A DNA stretch of 64,000 nt from Anaeromicropila populeti (GTDB lineage Bacteria > Bacillota > Clostridia > Lachnospirales > Lachnospiraceae), in the NCBI RefSeq assembly GCF_900112775.1, contig NZ_FOYZ01000011.1, positions 62,001-126,000 on the forward strand, written 5' to 3'. The position numbers and the translations under genes were made by a program. Below the pieces are notes generated by a model. The model ran no database searches. It saw only the letters and a program-made list of their open reading frames with translations, and was not told the origin of the DNA. This document shows positions 44,915 through 53,736 of the stretch, in pieces. Position 1 is the first letter of the stretch. Each line of letters begins with the position of its first letter.

Positions 44915-45229
44915 ATGACCTGTTTTGAAGCACAAAGCATGATAACACCATTTATTAATGAACAGTTAGATATAAAACAGCTGGAGCAGTTTTTAGAACA
45001 CATTGAAAGGTGCAAAGAATGCAAGGAAGAAGTTGAAGTTTATTTTACGCTCTTTTCGGGAATGAAACAGTTAGATGAGAATAAAACCATTTCAAACAAA
45101 TTTCATATAGATTTGGATAATTTTATACAAAAACAAGAAGATAATATATTAGAAGTAAAATTTAAATTAGTCTGTACAAAAATAGTACTGATTCTAATTA
45201 TGGTAGTACTGGGGCTATGGATTGGATAG
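44915..45229 (+). CDS. Orphan zinc-finger (ZAS-like) membrane protein
   Basis: 104 residues. The N-terminal part has an HxxxCxxC motif (HIERCKECKEEVE, about residues 29-41) after an early cysteine (C3), the zinc-finger pattern of anti-sigma factors. A C-terminal membrane segment (about 83-103) anchors it. No ECF sigma factor gene is next to it. AGGGGGAGGG precedes the ATG. It ends 26 bases before polA. It may be an anti-sigma factor for a distant sigma factor or a redox sensor. Confidence 0.65.
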   Translation: MTCFEAQSMITPFINEQLDIKQLEQFLEHIERCKECKEEVEVYFTLFSGMKQLDENKTISNKFHIDLDNFIQKQEDNILEVKFKLVCTKIVLILIMVVLGLWIG

Positions 45230-45255
45230 GTGCATTAGGCAGACAGGAGGTTGAA

Positions 45256-48000
45256 ATGAATCGAAAAATAGTATTAATTGATGGACATAGTATTTTAAAC
45301 AGGGCATTTTATGGAATTCCCAATTTGACCAATTCAAAGGGGATTCATACCAATGCGGTATATGGGTTTTTGAATATTCTTTTTAAATTATTAGATGAGG
45401 AACAGGCAGAATATGTAACAGTTGCATTTGACGTGAAGCATCCAACCTTCAGGCATGAAATGTACCAGGAATATAAGGGAACCAGAAAACCTATGCCCGA
45501 GGAACTCCATGAGCAGGTACCTATTGTAAAAGAGGTTCTTCAGGCTATGAATATTAAGATATTAGAGAAGCCTGGTTTTGAAGCAGATGATATATTAGGA
45601 ACACTAGCAAAAACATGTGAGGCAAGTGGGTTTGAGGTAGCTCTTGTTTCTGGGGACAGAGATTTATTACAGCTGGCATCTGATAAAATTAAAATCCGGA
45701 TACCAAAGACAAAACAAAGCGGAACTGAGATAGAAGACTATAATACAAAACAAGTAATAGAAAAGTATGGCATAACGCCAGCACAAATAGTTGATTTAAA
45801 GGGATTAATGGGAGATACAGCAGATAATATACCGGGAGTTCCAGGAGTAGGTGAAAAAACGGCATTAAAGATACTAACATCCTTCCAGACAATAGAAAAT
45901 GCCTATGCCCATGTGGATGAAATCACCCCAAACAGAGCAAAAGAGGCTTTGAAAAATCATTATGAGCTTGCACAGCTTTCTAAGGTTCTGGCAACTATAA
46001 AAACAGATTGTCCACTAGACTTTGAAATGAAGGATGGGAAAATAGAGAATATTTACAATGAAAAGGCATATCAGAAGCTGAAGGAACTAGAGTTTAAATC
46101 ACTGTTATCCAGATTTGACTGTGAGGTTTCCAGTAATGAGAATATAGAAGATATTTTTGAACTTGCAGCTGAGCCCAAAAGAGCAGCAGCTGTTTTACAG
46201 CAAATTATGCTGCTGGCGGAACAACCAGATTTTCAATTGGGACTCTGTGTATTTGCCAAGAATCAAAAAGAAAATGTATTTAAGGTGAAAGAAGATGGTC
46301 AGTTTGTGTTTGACCTGTCGGAGAAAAAGGAAGAAGATTTATTGGGAATTTCTGTTTGTTATAAAACGGAGGCTGCCACAAAAGCAATTTTTATTCCAGT
46401 AAGTGAAGCTGTGAAAGGAGAGTATCTGTTAGACCAGTTAAAGGTAATTTTAAAACATGATATATTAGTTTCTGTAATAGACTATAAGGAACTTCTTTAT
46501 AATATTCCAGAACTGTCCCATACAGAAGGCGGAATGAAACCACGTATATTTGACTGTCAGGTGGCTGCTTATTTATTAAATCCACTAAAGGATTCTTATG
46601 CATATGACGATATTGCAAGGGACTATATGGGATTAACTGTTCCATCTTACGAAGATTATTTTGCCAAAGCATCTGTGACAGCAGCATTAGAAAAGAAAGA
46701 ATTTGTGAAATATGCTTGTTATCTAGCCTATGTCCCATATGAGGCAGTCAGAGCCATGGAAGAGGAGTTAGAACAAAGCGGAATGAGGCAGCTTTATTAC
46801 GAGGTGGAGCTTCCCCTAATTACTACACTATATGATATGGAAATGCGCGGTGTTCGTGTCAACAGAGAAGCTTTAACGATATATGGGCAACAGCTGGCAG
46901 AGAAAATTGAAGTACTGGAAAAAGAAATATATAGACAGGTGGGAGAAAGTTTTAATATTAATTCTCCCAAACAGCTGGGAGTAATATTATTTGAAAAACT
47001 TCAGCTTCCATTTGCCAAAAAAACCAAAACAGGCTATTCTACCTCAGCTGATGTATTAGATAAACTTAAGTGTGAACACCCTGTTATTAATCTGATACTG
47101 GAATACCGCCAGCTTGCGAAATTAAAATCAACCTATGCAGATGGCTTAGTAACTTACATTAGTGAAGATGGACGGATTCATGGAAAGTTCAATCAGACCA
47201 TTACCGCCACTGGAAGAATCAGCAGTACAGAACCTAATCTACAGAACATTCCAATCCGGATGGATTTGGGACGTCAGATCCGAAAGGTATTTGTGCCAAG
47301 AGAGGGTTATATTTTTCTAGATGCAGATTATTCTCAGATTGAACTGAGAGTCCTGGCACATATGTCTGGAGATGAAAAACTAATAAACGCGTACCGCCAG
47401 CAGCAGGATATTCATCGTATCACAGCTTCGGAAGTGTTTCATATCCCGTTTGAAGAGGTTACTGCTTTACAAAGAAGCAATGCAAAAGCGGTTAATTTTG
47501 GAATTGTATATGGTATAAGCAGTTTTGGTCTTAGTCAGGATTTAAATATCACAAAAAAAGAGGCAGATGAATATATTAAAAAATATTTTAATACGTATCC
47601 AAGGGTAAAAGAATTTTTAGATGAACTAATTCAAACTGGAAAAGAAAAAGGTTATGTGGAAACAATGTTTAAGAGAAGAAGACCTGTTCCAGAGTTGAGT
47701 TCATCGAATTTTATGCAGCGTTCTTTTGGTGAAAGAATTGCCATGAATTCCCCTATACAAGGAACAGCAGCAGATATTATTAAAATAGCTATGATTCGGA
47801 TTAATGACAGATTGAAGAAAAATAATTTTAAGTCCCAGCTGATTTTACAAATTCACGATGAACTGCTTATTGAAACCTATGAAGAGGAAATAGAAGCTGT
47901 TAAGGAAATACTGGAAAAAGAAATGTTTTATGCAGCCGAAATGAATGTTCCTCTTGAGGTGGATGTTAAGCAGGGGAACAGTTGGTATGAGGCACATTAG
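45256..48000 (+). CDS. polA: DNA polymerase I
   Basis: 914 residues. The 5' nuclease domain is intact (LIDGHSILNRAFYG, then DDILGTLA and SGDRDLLQL). The middle 3'-5' exonuclease domain lacks most catalytic acids: the expected FDTETD site reads FDLSEK and the last motif reads YACYLAY. The polymerase domain keeps motif A (DYSQIELRVLAHMSGD), B (RSNAKAVNFGIVYG) and C (QIHDELLIE). AGGAGG at 45245-45250 fixes the ATG at 45256. It fills gaps in replication and repair without proofreading. Confidence 0.97.
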   Translation: MNRKIVLIDGHSILNRAFYGIPNLTNSKGIHTNAVYGFLNILFKLLDEEQAEYVTVAFDVKHPTFRHEMYQEYKGTRKPMPEELHEQVPIVKEVLQAMNIKILEKPGFEADDILGTLAKTCEASGFEVALVSGDRDLLQLASDKIKIRIPKTKQSGTEIEDYNTKQVIEKYGITPAQIVDLKGLMGDTADNIPGVPGVGEKTALKILTSFQTIENAYAHVDEITPNRAKEALKNHYELAQLSKVLATIKTDCPLDFEMKDGKIENIYNEKAYQKLKELEFKSLLSRFDCEVSSNENIEDIFELAAEPKRAAAVLQQIMLLAEQPDFQLGLCVFAKNQKENVFKVKEDGQFVFDLSEKKEEDLLGISVCYKTEAATKAIFIPVSEAVKGEYLLDQLKVILKHDILVSVIDYKELLYNIPELSHTEGGMKPRIFDCQVAAYLLNPLKDSYAYDDIARDYMGLTVPSYEDYFAKASVTAALEKKEFVKYACYLAYVPYEAVRAMEEELEQSGMRQLYYEVELPLITTLYDMEMRGVRVNREALTIYGQQLAEKIEVLEKEIYRQVGESFNINSPKQLGVILFEKLQLPFAKKTKTGYSTSADVLDKLKCEHPVINLILEYRQLAKLKSTYADGLVTYISEDGRIHGKFNQTITATGRISSTEPNLQNIPIRMDLGRQIRKVFVPREGYIFLDADYSQIELRVLAHMSGDEKLINAYRQQQDIHRITASEVFHIPFEEVTALQRSNAKAVNFGIVYGISSFGLSQDLNITKKEADEYIKKYFNTYPRVKEFLDELIQTGKEKGYVETMFKRRRPVPELSSSNFMQRSFGERIAMNSPIQGTAADIIKIAMIRINDRLKKNNFKSQLILQIHDELLIETYEEEIEAVKEILEKEMFYAAEMNVPLEVDVKQGNSWYEAH

Positions 48001-48022
48001 ATAGAAGTAAAGGATGATAAGA

Positions 48023-48610
48023 TTGAAGATAATAGGTTTAACAGGAGGCGTGGGCAGCGGAAAATCTACGATTGCCAAATTAATTGCGCAGAATTTTAAT
48101 GCTTGTGTCATTATTGCAGATGAGGTGGGACATCTGTGTATGGAAAAAGGCCAGCCGTGTTATCGGGATATTATAACAGAATTTGGAGTAGAAATTATGA
48201 CGGCTGAAGAAAAAATTGACAGGGCAAAATTAGCAGAAATTGTGTTTCAGAATGCTGAACTGCTGAAGAATTTGAATGCTATTATTCATCCAAGAGTGAG
48301 AGAATATATTGAAGCACAAATCGCCCAGGTCCAGTCAGAAGGAAAAGCTGATTATATTTTTATTGAATCTGCAATCCTATTAGAAGCAGGCTATGAAAAT
48401 ATTTGTGATGAATTTTGGTTTGTATCCGTATCCGATGAAATAAGGAGGAAAAGATTAAAGGAATCCAGAGGGTATTCAGATGAAAAAATAACTCATATTT
48501 TGCAGAATCAGAAAAATGATTCATATTTTAAAACAAAATGTAATGTGATCCTGGATAATAATGGAGAAAGTGAAAAAATGCTGTCTGTATTGAAAGTTTT
48601 ACTAGTTTAG
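48023..48610 (+). CDS. coaE: Dephospho-CoA kinase
   Basis: 195 residues from TTG at 48023. Walker A is GLTGGVGSGKST, followed by VIIADEVGH and IIHPRVREYI; a lid region with RRKRLKESRGYSDE is present. It makes CoA from dephospho-CoA, the last step of the pathway. AAAGGA at 48009-48014 lies eight bases before the TTG; an in-frame ATG at 48014 would sit on the site. The polA-coaE order is common in Bacillota. Confidence 0.93.
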   Translation: MKIIGLTGGVGSGKSTIAKLIAQNFNACVIIADEVGHLCMEKGQPCYRDIITEFGVEIMTAEEKIDRAKLAEIVFQNAELLKNLNAIIHPRVREYIEAQIAQVQSEGKADYIFIESAILLEAGYENICDEFWFVSVSDEIRRKRLKESRGYSDEKITHILQNQKNDSYFKTKCNVILDNNGESEKMLSVLKVLLV

Positions 48611-48622
48611 CAATATGTTTTA

Positions 48623-48631
48623 TGTTATAAT
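48623..48631 (+). promoter_or_regulatory. Extended -10 promoter before the FtsA/PilM-like gene
   Basis: TGTTATAAT at 48623-48631 is a perfect extended -10 element. The -35 region (TAGTTT at 48603-48608) is weak. It would start transcription about 50 bases before the gene. Confidence 0.55.
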
Positions 48632-48687
48632 AAATGTATATGTTATTTCTTAACAAGATTTATGTTATGAAAATTGGGGGAATCTAG

Positions 48688-50760
48688 ATGCAAGGTAACG
48701 TAAGATATCCTGAGCACCTGGTGTTTGGCCTGGATATAGGAACAAGGAGCATTGTTGGAACAGTTGGATATAAGGAAAATCAAGTATTCAAAGTTGTTGC
48801 GCAGGTGGTTTTGTTCCATGATACCAGAGCAATGATGGATGGCCAGATACATGATATTATTAAGGTGTCAGAGACGATTACAACGATAAAAACAACTCTT
48901 GAACAGAAGATTGGACGAAAGCTTACGGATGTTTGCATTGCGGCTGCCGGGAGGGTATTAAAAACACTTACCGTTACAACAGAATATGAATTTTCCAATG
49001 AAACAATTGTAGAAGAGGAGCATATTCATTCTCTGAATTTAATGGCAGTTGAGAAGGCATATGAACAGCTGAGAGAAGAGACACAGGAAGAGGATATTAA
49101 GTTTTATTGTGTAGGATATTCTGTAATACGGTATTTTTTAAATGACTATTCCATCTTGAATCTGCATGGTCATAAAGCGAATAAAATTGCGACGGAACTG
49201 ATTGCAACTTTTTTACCAGAGGAAGTAATAGATGGGTTGTATTTAGCGGTAGAACGTGCAGGGTTATATGTGGCGAATCTTACCCTTGAGCCAATTGCAG
49301 CCATTAATGTGGCTATTCCAGAAAGTTATCGTTTGTTAAATATTGCACTTGTAGATGTTGGAGCAGGGACATCAGATATTTCAATTACAAAGGATGGAAG
49401 TATCATTGCATATGGAATGATTCCGTATGCAGGGGATGAAATTTCAGAGACAATTGCAAAACGGTACTTAGTTGATTTTCAGACAGCAGAAAAAATAAAA
49501 ATTGCCTGCATGAATAAAAAGACCGTGACTTATAAAGATATAATGGGATTAAGCTATAAGATTACTACAAAAGAAGTATTAGAAGCAGTGGATGAAACAG
49601 TCCGGATGATAACAAAAAATGTGGCAGACCGGGTGATTGAATTAAACGGTGATAAAACGGTCAGCGCAGTTTTTGTAGTTGGAGGAGGCGGAAAGCTTCC
49701 GGGTTTTACAACGTACTTAGCGGACTATTTGAATTTGCCAAAAGAAAGAGTTGCTTTGCGTGGGCAGGAAGTACTTGGCAATGTAGAATTTTTGGAAACA
49801 GGGATTAAAAAAGATTCTCTTTTGGTAACACCAATAGGAATTTGTTTGAATTTTTATGAGCAGAAAAATAATTTTATTTATGTTCAGGTCAACGGTGAAA
49901 GAATAAAATTATATGATAATAATAAATTGACAATTGTAGATGCTGCATTGCAGGCGGGTGTATTAAATGAACAGTTATTTCCACAACGGGGAAAGGCGAT
50001 TAATTTTACATTAGATGGAGAGAAGAGACTGGTTCGAGGAGAACTGGGAGAAGCTGCTGTTGTTAAGTTAAATGGTAAGGTTGTAGGTATCAGCAGTTCA
50101 ATCCAACAAAATGATAAAATTGAAATCATTTCTTCCACAGTGGGAAGGGATGCCATATATGAAGTGAGACAGCTGCCTGAGTTTAAAAGTAGTATTTCAT
50201 TTATTTTTAATGGTAAAAGCATTATTTGTCCTAAATTTATAGTTGCGAATAACCAGCTGGTTTCTGAATTTTATGAGATTCAGGAGGGGGATCAGTTAGA
50301 AATTTTGAATTATTATACATTGAAGCAGATTCTGGAATTTATGGATTTGGATTTTGATGGGGATATTTATGTGAATAATGAACTGGCTTCTTTGGATGAA
50401 AAGGTATATGAACAGTTTTCAATTCGTCTGGATATGAGCAAACTGAAAATTGCCAGAAGGCAAAGCCTGTGGAATGAACCAGAACAAGTAACAGAACAAG
50501 TAACAGAACAAGTAACAGAACAGGAGAAAGGACAGGAGAAAGTTATAGATACAAAAGAAGTAACTGTTTATGTGAATGGTGAGAAGGTTGTATTAAAGAA
50601 TAAGGGAAATTATATTTTGGTGGATGTGCTGGATTTTTATCCTTTCAATGTTGCAGAAGCGAAAGGAACAAAATTTGTGATAAAAGTAAATAATGTGACA
50701 GGAGATTTTACAACTGGCATATATGAGAACGACAGTATTGAACTGTATTGGGAGGAATAG
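48688..50760 (+). CDS. FtsA/PilM-like actin-fold ATPase
   Basis: 690 residues, much longer than FtsA (about 420) or PilM (about 350). Actin-fold motifs are visible: phosphate 1 VFGLDIGTRSI, phosphate 2 ALVDVGAGTSDISI and adenosine motif FVVGGGGKLPGF. An SHS2-like insert lies between them. The C-terminal third has beta-rich domains, including paired ubiquitin-like repeats (VYVNGEKVVLKNKGNYILV), and a small EQVT repeat. Such proteins occur in clostridia as cell division FtsA domain proteins; their partner is unknown. Confidence 0.7.
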   Translation: MQGNVRYPEHLVFGLDIGTRSIVGTVGYKENQVFKVVAQVVLFHDTRAMMDGQIHDIIKVSETITTIKTTLEQKIGRKLTDVCIAAAGRVLKTLTVTTEYEFSNETIVEEEHIHSLNLMAVEKAYEQLREETQEEDIKFYCVGYSVIRYFLNDYSILNLHGHKANKIATELIATFLPEEVIDGLYLAVERAGLYVANLTLEPIAAINVAIPESYRLLNIALVDVGAGTSDISITKDGSIIAYGMIPYAGDEISETIAKRYLVDFQTAEKIKIACMNKKTVTYKDIMGLSYKITTKEVLEAVDETVRMITKNVADRVIELNGDKTVSAVFVVGGGGKLPGFTTYLADYLNLPKERVALRGQEVLGNVEFLETGIKKDSLLVTPIGICLNFYEQKNNFIYVQVNGERIKLYDNNKLTIVDAALQAGVLNEQLFPQRGKAINFTLDGEKRLVRGELGEAAVVKLNGKVVGISSSIQQNDKIEIISSTVGRDAIYEVRQLPEFKSSISFIFNGKSIICPKFIVANNQLVSEFYEIQEGDQLEILNYYTLKQILEFMDLDFDGDIYVNNELASLDEKVYEQFSIRLDMSKLKIARRQSLWNEPEQVTEQVTEQVTEQEKGQEKVIDTKEVTVYVNGEKVVLKNKGNYILVDVLDFYPFNVAEAKGTKFVIKVNNVTGDFTTGIYENDSIELYWEE
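50481..50519 (+). repeat. Three tandem 12-bp repeats in the FtsA/PilM-like gene
   Basis: AGAACAAGTAAC occurs three times (50481-50492, 50493-50504, 50505-50516) and is followed by a broken fourth copy. It encodes three EQVT units in a linker. In-frame copy changes would alter only linker length. Confidence 0.75.
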
Positions 50761-50765
50761 ATGTC

Positions 50766-52478
50766 TTGGATTATAATCAAGTTGTATTAATTCAAAAGAG
50801 GTTTTTTAAATTTCATAGAATTGTAGCTTGTTTTCTGATATTATATACCCTTCAGCAATATGTAGCTTCTGGTGGATGGTGTGCTCTCGCAGCAATGATA
50901 TATCTTTTTTGTAGTGTTTTTCTGGAGGGAGTTCTTCTTTACGTGAAACACTACTATCCAAAATGTATGGTTGTTTTGAAATATATAAATATTTGGTTTG
51001 GTATGTTTCTTGCGATTACAACATCAAACTATTATACTTTTGGAATATGTTTATTATGCTTGATTTTACTAGCTATGGAATATTATGTCTGTGTTGATTT
51101 TACAGATCCCTATGTTAGAAAATTATATTTCTTATCAATATGTATTCCACTCATTGCTTACATATTGTGGTATAGTCTGATAGGAACTATTGCAGAGATT
51201 AGACTGATTTTAATGGTATTAGTATTAGGAGTGTTTTATGGGATTGTATGGCAATTTGCCGAAATAATAGCGAAGGTTATTAGTGAAAATAATGAGACGG
51301 TTTATGCTCAGACCCGATTGATTGAGAGAATCAATGAAACCAATGAGGAACTGGTTGTGAATCAGGAAAAAGTAAAGAAAGCGAATGAGCTTCTTGGGGA
51401 ACAAAAAATCAAGTTAGAAGCTGCTTATACAAAAATCAACAGTGTAAATATGGAAATGAAGATTCAAAACGATATTTTGAAATATATTTCTAGTTCACTA
51501 GAGCTTAGTAAACTGATGACCCTGATAACAGAATCCATTATTAATCGAATCGGTGTTGACATTTGTGCCATTGTGCTTCACCCAGATGCACTTTCAGAGG
51601 AAGCCTGCAATGGACGTATGGTATATAAGATAAAAAGTAAGTTAAGTAAAAAGTACATAGAAGAATTAAGTGAAGCAATTGAAGATAATTGTTTTGAAAA
51701 AATTATGATTAATTCAGTTACATACGTGGATAATTATGTAAATAAAAAAAAGTATTCCTTTCTGGAGGATGGCATGATTGGCTCTATGCTAATTGTACCA
51801 TTAATCAGAAATAGTATGCAGATCGGTGAACTTTTCGTTGGTCACCGTTCATACGATTTTTTTATTGAAAATACAGCTTTTTTTGAAGGTATCGTTGCCC
51901 AGTTTACCATTGCCATGTACAATGCAAATTTATATGAGAAGATGCAGCTTATGGCAATTCAAGATGGTTTGACAGGGATATATAACCGAAGACATCTGAC
52001 AGCGCTGTTTGAACAATATGTAAATGAATCATTAATCAATAGGGTTCCTTTGTCGGTCTGTTTGTTTGATATTGACCATTTCAAAAATGTGAATGATACG
52101 TATGGACATTTATTTGGAGATGAGGTTATACGCAGAATTGCTAGCTTATCAAAAGAAATTGCCTGTAAGTTTAATGGCGTTGTAGGCCGGTATGGGGGAG
52201 AAGAATTTGTAATTATTTTCCCTAATAAGGGGCTAGAAGAAGCGTATATTCCAGTTTCTATGCTTCAGCAGAATGTGAAAAAGCTGGGATTACAGCATAA
52301 TGAAAAACCAGTTTCGGTAAATGTAAGTGTTGGACTTACTTCTTATCCAGAAACTTGTGCTAGTCCGTTGGAATTACTGAACAGAGCAGATTGGGCAATG
52401 TACTATTCAAAACAGAATGGCAGGGATCAAATCACAATTGATTCCGATGAAATACGACAGGCAGTAAAACTAAAATAG
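50766..52478 (+). CDS. Membrane diguanylate cyclase (GGDEF) with GAF-like domain
   Basis: 570 residues from TTG at 50766, ten bases after GGAGG at 50751-50755. About six membrane segments in the first 170 residues are followed by a coiled coil, a GAF-like domain (about 230-390) and a GGDEF domain with GRYGGEEFVIIF, so the active GGEEF is intact. It should make c-di-GMP. The inhibitory RxxD site is absent (KFNGVVGRYGG). Read-through from the previous gene is likely, since the site lies at that gene's end. Confidence 0.9.
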   Translation: MDYNQVVLIQKRFFKFHRIVACFLILYTLQQYVASGGWCALAAMIYLFCSVFLEGVLLYVKHYYPKCMVVLKYINIWFGMFLAITTSNYYTFGICLLCLILLAMEYYVCVDFTDPYVRKLYFLSICIPLIAYILWYSLIGTIAEIRLILMVLVLGVFYGIVWQFAEIIAKVISENNETVYAQTRLIERINETNEELVVNQEKVKKANELLGEQKIKLEAAYTKINSVNMEMKIQNDILKYISSSLELSKLMTLITESIINRIGVDICAIVLHPDALSEEACNGRMVYKIKSKLSKKYIEELSEAIEDNCFEKIMINSVTYVDNYVNKKKYSFLEDGMIGSMLIVPLIRNSMQIGELFVGHRSYDFFIENTAFFEGIVAQFTIAMYNANLYEKMQLMAIQDGLTGIYNRRHLTALFEQYVNESLINRVPLSVCLFDIDHFKNVNDTYGHLFGDEVIRRIASLSKEIACKFNGVVGRYGGEEFVIIFPNKGLEEAYIPVSMLQQNVKKLGLQHNEKPVSVNVSVGLTSYPETCASPLELLNRADWAMYYSKQNGRDQITIDSDEIRQAVKLK

Positions 52479-52495
52479 TATTTTAATTAGTGAGA

Positions 52496-52538
52496 AAAGG
52501 GGTTTATTCTAATGAGAATAGAATAGATTCCTTTTTTT
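52496..52538 (+). terminator. Intrinsic terminator after the GGDEF gene
   Basis: Sixteen-base arms (52496-52511 and 52519-52534) pair fully with three G-U around ATGAGAA and are followed by TTTT. This ends the FtsA/PilM-like and GGDEF transcript. Confidence 0.88.
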
Positions 52539-52561
52539 GTCTAGCTAATTAAAAAAGAATG

Positions 52562-52570
52562 TGTTATAAT
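52562..52570 (+). promoter_or_regulatory. Extended -10 promoter before the WalJ-like gene
   Basis: TGTTATAAT at 52562-52570, an exact extended -10, identical to that at 48623-48631. The -35 region is weak (TAGCTA at 52542-52547). Confidence 0.55.
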
Positions 52571-52614
52571 GTCATAGATTTTAGATGAAAAATTGCTGGA
52601 AAAGAGGAAGGCCC

Positions 52615-53409
52615 ATGGAATTATGTAGCATTGCCAGTGGAAGCAGTGGGAATTGTATATATGTTGGAAATAGGTGTACAAGTCTGCTGATTGATGCAGG
52701 GATTAGTTGTAAGCGAATCGAAAGTGGCTTATCAGAAATAGATGTAAATCCTGAAAAACTAGATGGCATTTTGGTTACCCACGAACATTCTGATCATGTT
52801 TTAGGATTGGGAGTTATGGCGAGAAGATATCATGTTCCGATTTATGCAACAGCTGAAACCTTAAGTGCATTAAGCAGAATAAAGAGTCTCGGCAAAATAG
52901 ATCCTGGTTTATTTCGGATTATTGAACCAAATCAGAGTTTTGAAATTCATGATGTGATTGTGAATCCATTTTCTATTTCCCATGATGCAGCAAATCCAGT
53001 TTGTTATACCATTGAACAGAATGGGCATAAGGTTGGAGTAGCAACAGACTTAGGGATTTATGATGATTATATTGTTGAAAGTCTTAAAAACTCAGAGATT
53101 CTTTTATTAGAAGCAAATCATGATATTAACATGCTTCAGGTTGGAGCTTATCCTTACGTACTGAAAAGAAGAATTCTGGGAGAACGAGGGCATTTATCTA
53201 ATGACAATTGTGGCAGGCTGATTCGGAATTTGCTGCATGATAAATTGCGATATATTTATCTGGGGCATTTAAGTAAAGAAAATAATTATCCAGATTTGGC
53301 TTATGAAACAGTAAAATATGAACTGGATCAAAGTGATAGTCCATTTAAAAATAATTTTCTATTAGAGGTGGCAAAAAGAGAAGAACCATCTGTTTTAGTA
53401 AGTTTATAA
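52615..53409 (+). CDS. MBL-fold hydrolase of the WalJ/YycJ family
   Basis: 264 residues. It begins MELCSIASGSSGNCIYVG, then ILVTHEHSDHVLGLG with the metal ligands HxHxDH, and SHDAANPVCYTIE. WalJ-type proteins are linked to cell-wall control and DNA repair in Bacillota. AAAGAGGAAGG at 52600-52610 serves ATG 52615; the in-frame ATG at 52585 has no site. In B. subtilis it lies next to walRK; that operon is not here. Confidence 0.88.
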   Translation: MELCSIASGSSGNCIYVGNRCTSLLIDAGISCKRIESGLSEIDVNPEKLDGILVTHEHSDHVLGLGVMARRYHVPIYATAETLSALSRIKSLGKIDPGLFRIIEPNQSFEIHDVIVNPFSISHDAANPVCYTIEQNGHKVGVATDLGIYDDYIVESLKNSEILLLEANHDINMLQVGAYPYVLKRRILGERGHLSNDNCGRLIRNLLHDKLRYIYLGHLSKENNYPDLAYETVKYELDQSDSPFKNNFLLEVAKREEPSVLVSL

Positions 53410-53430
53410 TACATTTATGGAGGTACTCAT

Positions 53431-53703
53431 ATGAAAAAATCAATTATTACAGTAGTAGGAAAAGACAGCGTGGGAATTATCGCTAAAGTATGTACGTATT
53501 TAGCAAACAATAATGTGAACGTTTTAGATATTTCGCAAACAATTGTACAAGGGTATTTTAATATGATGATGATTGCAGATACTAATGAAGCAAAAAAAGA
53601 TTTTATGATAATTGGAGAAGAGCTGGAGCAGATCGGGGAAGAAATCGGCTGTTCTATAAAGATGCAGCATGAAGATATATTTAATAAGATGCACCGGATT
53701 TAA
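53431..53703 (+). CDS. UPF0237 ACT-domain protein
   Basis: 90 residues, a single ACT domain (ITVVGKDSVGIIAKVCTYLA; LDISQTIVQGYFNMMMIAD). ACT domains bind small molecules such as amino acids. GGAGG precedes the ATG. It is paired with the UPF0210 gene 33 bases downstream, an arrangement known in many bacteria and archaea without assigned function. Confidence 0.92.
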   Translation: MKKSIITVVGKDSVGIIAKVCTYLANNNVNVLDISQTIVQGYFNMMMIADTNEAKKDFMIIGEELEQIGEEIGCSIKMQHEDIFNKMHRI

Positions 53704-53736
53704 TAGCAAAGAACATGGAAAGAAAGGATTGATAAG

